From positions 62,001 to 126,000 of the forward strand of contig NZ_WHPF01000001.1 of assembly GCF_013106755.1 (NCBI RefSeq): a DNA stretch of 64,000 nt, in the 5' to 3' direction. The notes beneath the pieces were generated by a model, which saw only the letters and a program-made list of their open reading frames with translations, had not been told where the DNA came from and searched no databases. This document shows positions 61,807 to 64,000 of this stretch, piece after piece (the stretch's first letter is position 1; every line of letters starts with the position of its first letter). The translations under genes and the position numbers were made by a program. Origin of the DNA: Limnovirga soli (GTDB taxonomy: Bacteria > Bacteroidota > Bacteroidia > Chitinophagales > Chitinophagaceae).

Positions 61807-62026
61807 CGCTTGCCACGCTCGGTTCATGGTTCCACTTTTATGGCGTCAAACCTGTAAAACCGCATACATGTTGTGCCATTTTTTTCAGGGCGAACATTAC
61901 CTGCCTTGTAAAAATGTGGTCAAAATTAGTACTGCATATTTTAGCAGCAGGTGATTATAATCAGGTACACAGGGAATTACCATTAGCCCAATAGGGTTAT
62001 AAACCCTGAAGAGTGCGACGCAACGG
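61807..62026. repeat. Repeat copy G, degenerate
   Basis: CGCTTGCCACGCTCGGTTCA at 61807 matches the left end of copies E and F, and GAGTGCGACGCAACGG at 62011-62026 matches the right end. The middle holds no octamer array. It lies between the FNR-type gene and the large secreted protein. Confidence 0.65.
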
Positions 62027-62132
62027 CTGCCCAATGCCTTATTTACTGCCGGGCACAAAAAAGCCCGCTGTAAAAACAACAGGCTGTTTAACTTAAAGTA
62101 CTACCTATAGTATGAGAAAAAATTAAATTCGT

Positions 62133-63998
62133 TTATTGTTTTATGAGCTTAATTGTTTTACGGCGGCCATCGGCATTAAGCATAGTTACCATATACAAAC
62201 CACTGGTATAGCGGGATACATCGATAGCCACCCTGTTTTCGCCAATGTTTGCGCTGACTGTTTTTACAACCATGGTACGGCCGGTAATGTCTACTACCTG
62301 AAGGGTATAATTAAATGTATTGTTGCTGTTAAACATCAGGTAAGCCATATCTTTTGCCGGGTTTGGCATTATATTTAATGCTGTTTCATCGTATGTGATA
62401 GATGGCACACTTTCGGTTGCCAAAGCAGTGGCATTTGCTGCTCCAAACGCGGCAGCTATGGTAACATCTTTTGTTGTTAAGCCAGAAGAACCACAATTAT
62501 TACTTGCTTTTACAGTAACCTTTCCGGCAGTAGTACCCCAGGTAACGGTAATTGAAGTAGTGTTTTGTCCGGCAGTTATTTTGGCGCCGTTGTTAACTGT
62601 CCAGCTATAACTTAAGCCAGCTACAACCGGTGTTACAGTGTATACAATACCTGTTTTATTTTTTGCTACACTTGTTGGGCCGGTAATGCTGCCTGGCTTG
62701 CCAGGTACAGAAGTAAGCGATTTTGAGGCTGCAGCACTTATACCACAGGTATTATTGGCTGTAACAGTTAATGAGCCTGTTTTAAAACCAGTAGCTGCAG
62801 TGATGGTAACACTGGTACCATTTGCACTACTGATGGTTGTATTTACTGGGGCTTTCCAGGTATAGCTGGTAGCACCAGCCACAGCCATAATAGAATAGGT
62901 AAACTTACCTGTTCCGCAAACGCCTTTTGCATCTGCATCGGCACCAGTAATGGTACCGGGTTTGGCGGGGCCATTATCATTACCATTGGATACAAAGAAA
63001 CTTTCGGTTTTGGTACAGCCTTTTGCATCGGTAACAGTATAGCTGCGTGAACCAGATGATACCGCTATATGGCCGGTACCTGTATAAGGTAAATTGCCAC
63101 CGGTAGCATTTACAAATACGGTAGTATTACCATTTTTACAAACAATGGCACTATCTGCACTAATAAGCAGGTCTAATACTGCAGGCTCTGTTACTTCGTA
63201 GGCAGCAGTAGCTTTACAACCATATAATGCGGTTACGGTAACGCTATAAGTTGCAGGTTTTAGCAGACTTATATCTTCTGTAACAGGTTTGAAAGAAGGT
63301 TGTAAGGAGCTTACCCAGTTATAAGTAAAAGGGCCGGTACCGCCTACAGGTGTTACATTAATATTGCCATTGTCACTATTATAACAGGTTACATTAGATA
63401 CAACTGTATTTAAAATTGGTGCAGAATTTACGCATACGCCTTTTACAGGGAAACTTAAGGCATTAGCTCCGCCCCCGTTAACCGGTATTATAGTAGTATA
63501 TACCCCGGCAGCAGCCGGATTGAATTTGATAAAAATTTGCTGATTAAAAAAGGTACCATAACCAGAAATGGTAAGGGTATTATTAAATACACCTGTTGCA
63601 CTGGTAGAAAAAGTATAACCAGCCAGTGGACCAACCACTACATTGGTGCCATTTAAAAATGAACCGTTTAAGGTAAAATCTTTTACCTGTGGCGTACTGC
63701 CCAGGCAAATGGTATCGAATACCGGAGGTGTACTAACAAATAAACCAACATTAGACAAATCAGCAGCAGGGCGTGATAATTCTACTATGGCAAAAATCAC
63801 CCTTTTATTATTTACACTTCTTATGCTAAAGTCTGATGCATTAGGTCCACGGTCGCCAAAATTGGCATCATTAATAGTTACAGAAACTGTTTTCCATTTA
63901 TTGGTGCTGGTACCGTTTACAATGATGGATGCTTTATCAAATACCGTTTTTGAATCGTAGAATAACTGCCAGCTACCATCTGCATCGTCCAGATAAGT
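62133..63998 (-). CDS. Large secreted protein with T9SS sorting domain (partial at window edge)
   Basis: An open frame of at least 621 residues reaches the window end without a stop, so the N-terminus is missing. Near the edge there is a beta-sandwich-like part (LDDADGSWQLFYDSKTVFDK). A SprB-like repeat (NVTCYNSDNGNINVTPVGGT) follows, then PKD-like Ig repeats (GKPGSITGPTSVAKNKTG). The C-terminal sorting domain (LQVVDITGRTMVVKTVSANI to the Lys-rich end) directs export by the type IX secretion system. It is probably a surface adhesin-like or carbohydrate-binding protein; the target is unknown. Confidence 0.85.
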   Translation of the reverse strand, partial: TYLDDADGSWQLFYDSKTVFDKASIIVNGTSTNKWKTVSVTINDANFGDRGPNASDFSIRSVNNKRVIFAIVELSRPAADLSNVGLFVSTPPVFDTICLGSTPQVKDFTLNGSFLNGTNVVVGPLAGYTFSTSATGVFNNTLTISGYGTFFNQQIFIKFNPAAAGVYTTIIPVNGGGANALSFPVKGVCVNSAPILNTVVSNVTCYNSDNGNINVTPVGGTGPFTYNWVSSLQPSFKPVTEDISLLKPATYSVTVTALYGCKATAAYEVTEPAVLDLLISADSAIVCKNGNTTVFVNATGGNLPYTGTGHIAVSSGSRSYTVTDAKGCTKTESFFVSNGNDNGPAKPGTITGADADAKGVCGTGKFTYSIMAVAGATSYTWKAPVNTTISSANGTSVTITAATGFKTGSLTVTANNTCGISAAASKSLTSVPGKPGSITGPTSVAKNKTGIVYTVTPVVAGLSYSWTVNNGAKITAGQNTTSITVTWGTTAGKVTVKASNNCGSSGLTTKDVTIAAAFGAANATALATESVPSITYDETALNIMPNPAKDMAYLMFNSNNTFNYTLQVVDITGRTMVVKTVSANIGENRVAIDVSRYTSGLYMVTMLNADGRRKTIKLIKQ

Positions 63999-64000
63999 AA

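Noticed and set aside
1-64000. tRNA or rRNA genes
   Set aside because: I looked for cloverleaf-type and rRNA segments and saw none; a dedicated RNA search could still find a missed tRNA.

Overview
The window looks like a Bacteroidota chromosome, probably Chitinophagales/Chitinophagaceae. Three things point there: a C-terminal type IX secretion sorting domain and SprB-like repeats (62.1-64.0 kb), a CcoN-CcoO fusion inside a ccoSNQPGH-type cytochrome cbb3 cluster, and promoters of the TTTG / TAnnTTTG type. The genus is an inference; no rRNA marker is present.

Positions 1 to about 40,165 are an AT-rich accessory region, a defence and mobility island. From left to right it holds: a sigma-like / unknown / ImmA-IrrE / HNH operon (0.2-2.6 kb); a divergent four-gene ubiquitin-like conjugation operon with the BilABCD order Ubl, E2, JAMM deubiquitinase, E1 (2.7-5.5 kb); an ssb gene broken by two in-frame amber codons and a 1.3 kb non-coding stretch with a GC-rich island and two large inverted repeats (5.7-7.7 kb); an Rhs polymorphic-toxin operon with a putative membrane immunity protein (7.7-18.5 kb); a HerA/VirD4-like ATPase with a nuclease-like tail (19.3-22.9 kb); a Pycsar operon (PycTM effector and PycC cyclase) that also carries an LRAT-like cysteine hydrolase and an E2-like protein (23.7-26.3 kb); a second HerA/VirD4-like ATPase; a two-TM beta-rich protein coupled to a peptide deformylase (29.7-31.0 kb); a large serine recombinase with small regulators, a RuvC-like protein and an ArdC-like antirestriction protein (31.4-35.8 kb); a RES-domain toxin-like pair (36-37.7 kb); and several HTH regulators.

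At about 40,165 the sequence changes to more GC-rich, housekeeping-type DNA. The boundary falls inside comM (yifB), which stops immediately after the ASMNP motif and lacks its C-terminal third, so the island appears to have entered this gene. The rest of comM is not in the window.

From 40.2 to 64 kb the genes are ordinary core genes: an M1 aminopeptidase, an outer-membrane barrel, a LOG-family protein, a sodium/solute symporter - O-methyltransferase - glucosaminidase - hpt run, a VWA protein, the cbb3 oxidase and its assembly factors (safE-like, ccoH, ccoG, ccoP, ccoQ, ccoNO, ccoS, ccoI), an FNR-type regulator with a matching FNR-like box upstream of the cluster, and a large secreted adhesin-like protein. 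Most intergenic gaps of this half carry copies of a MITE-like repeat (terminal motif GTACAAGAGTGCGACGCAAG, often with an internal array of degenerate 8-bp units CGCACATC). I found no copy of this repeat in the accessory half.

The most interesting candidates for undescribed biology are the Pycsar operon with E2-like and LRAT-like companions, the 2TM-beta/deformylase pair, the sigma/IrrE/HNH operon next to Bil, and the octamer-bearing repeat family.
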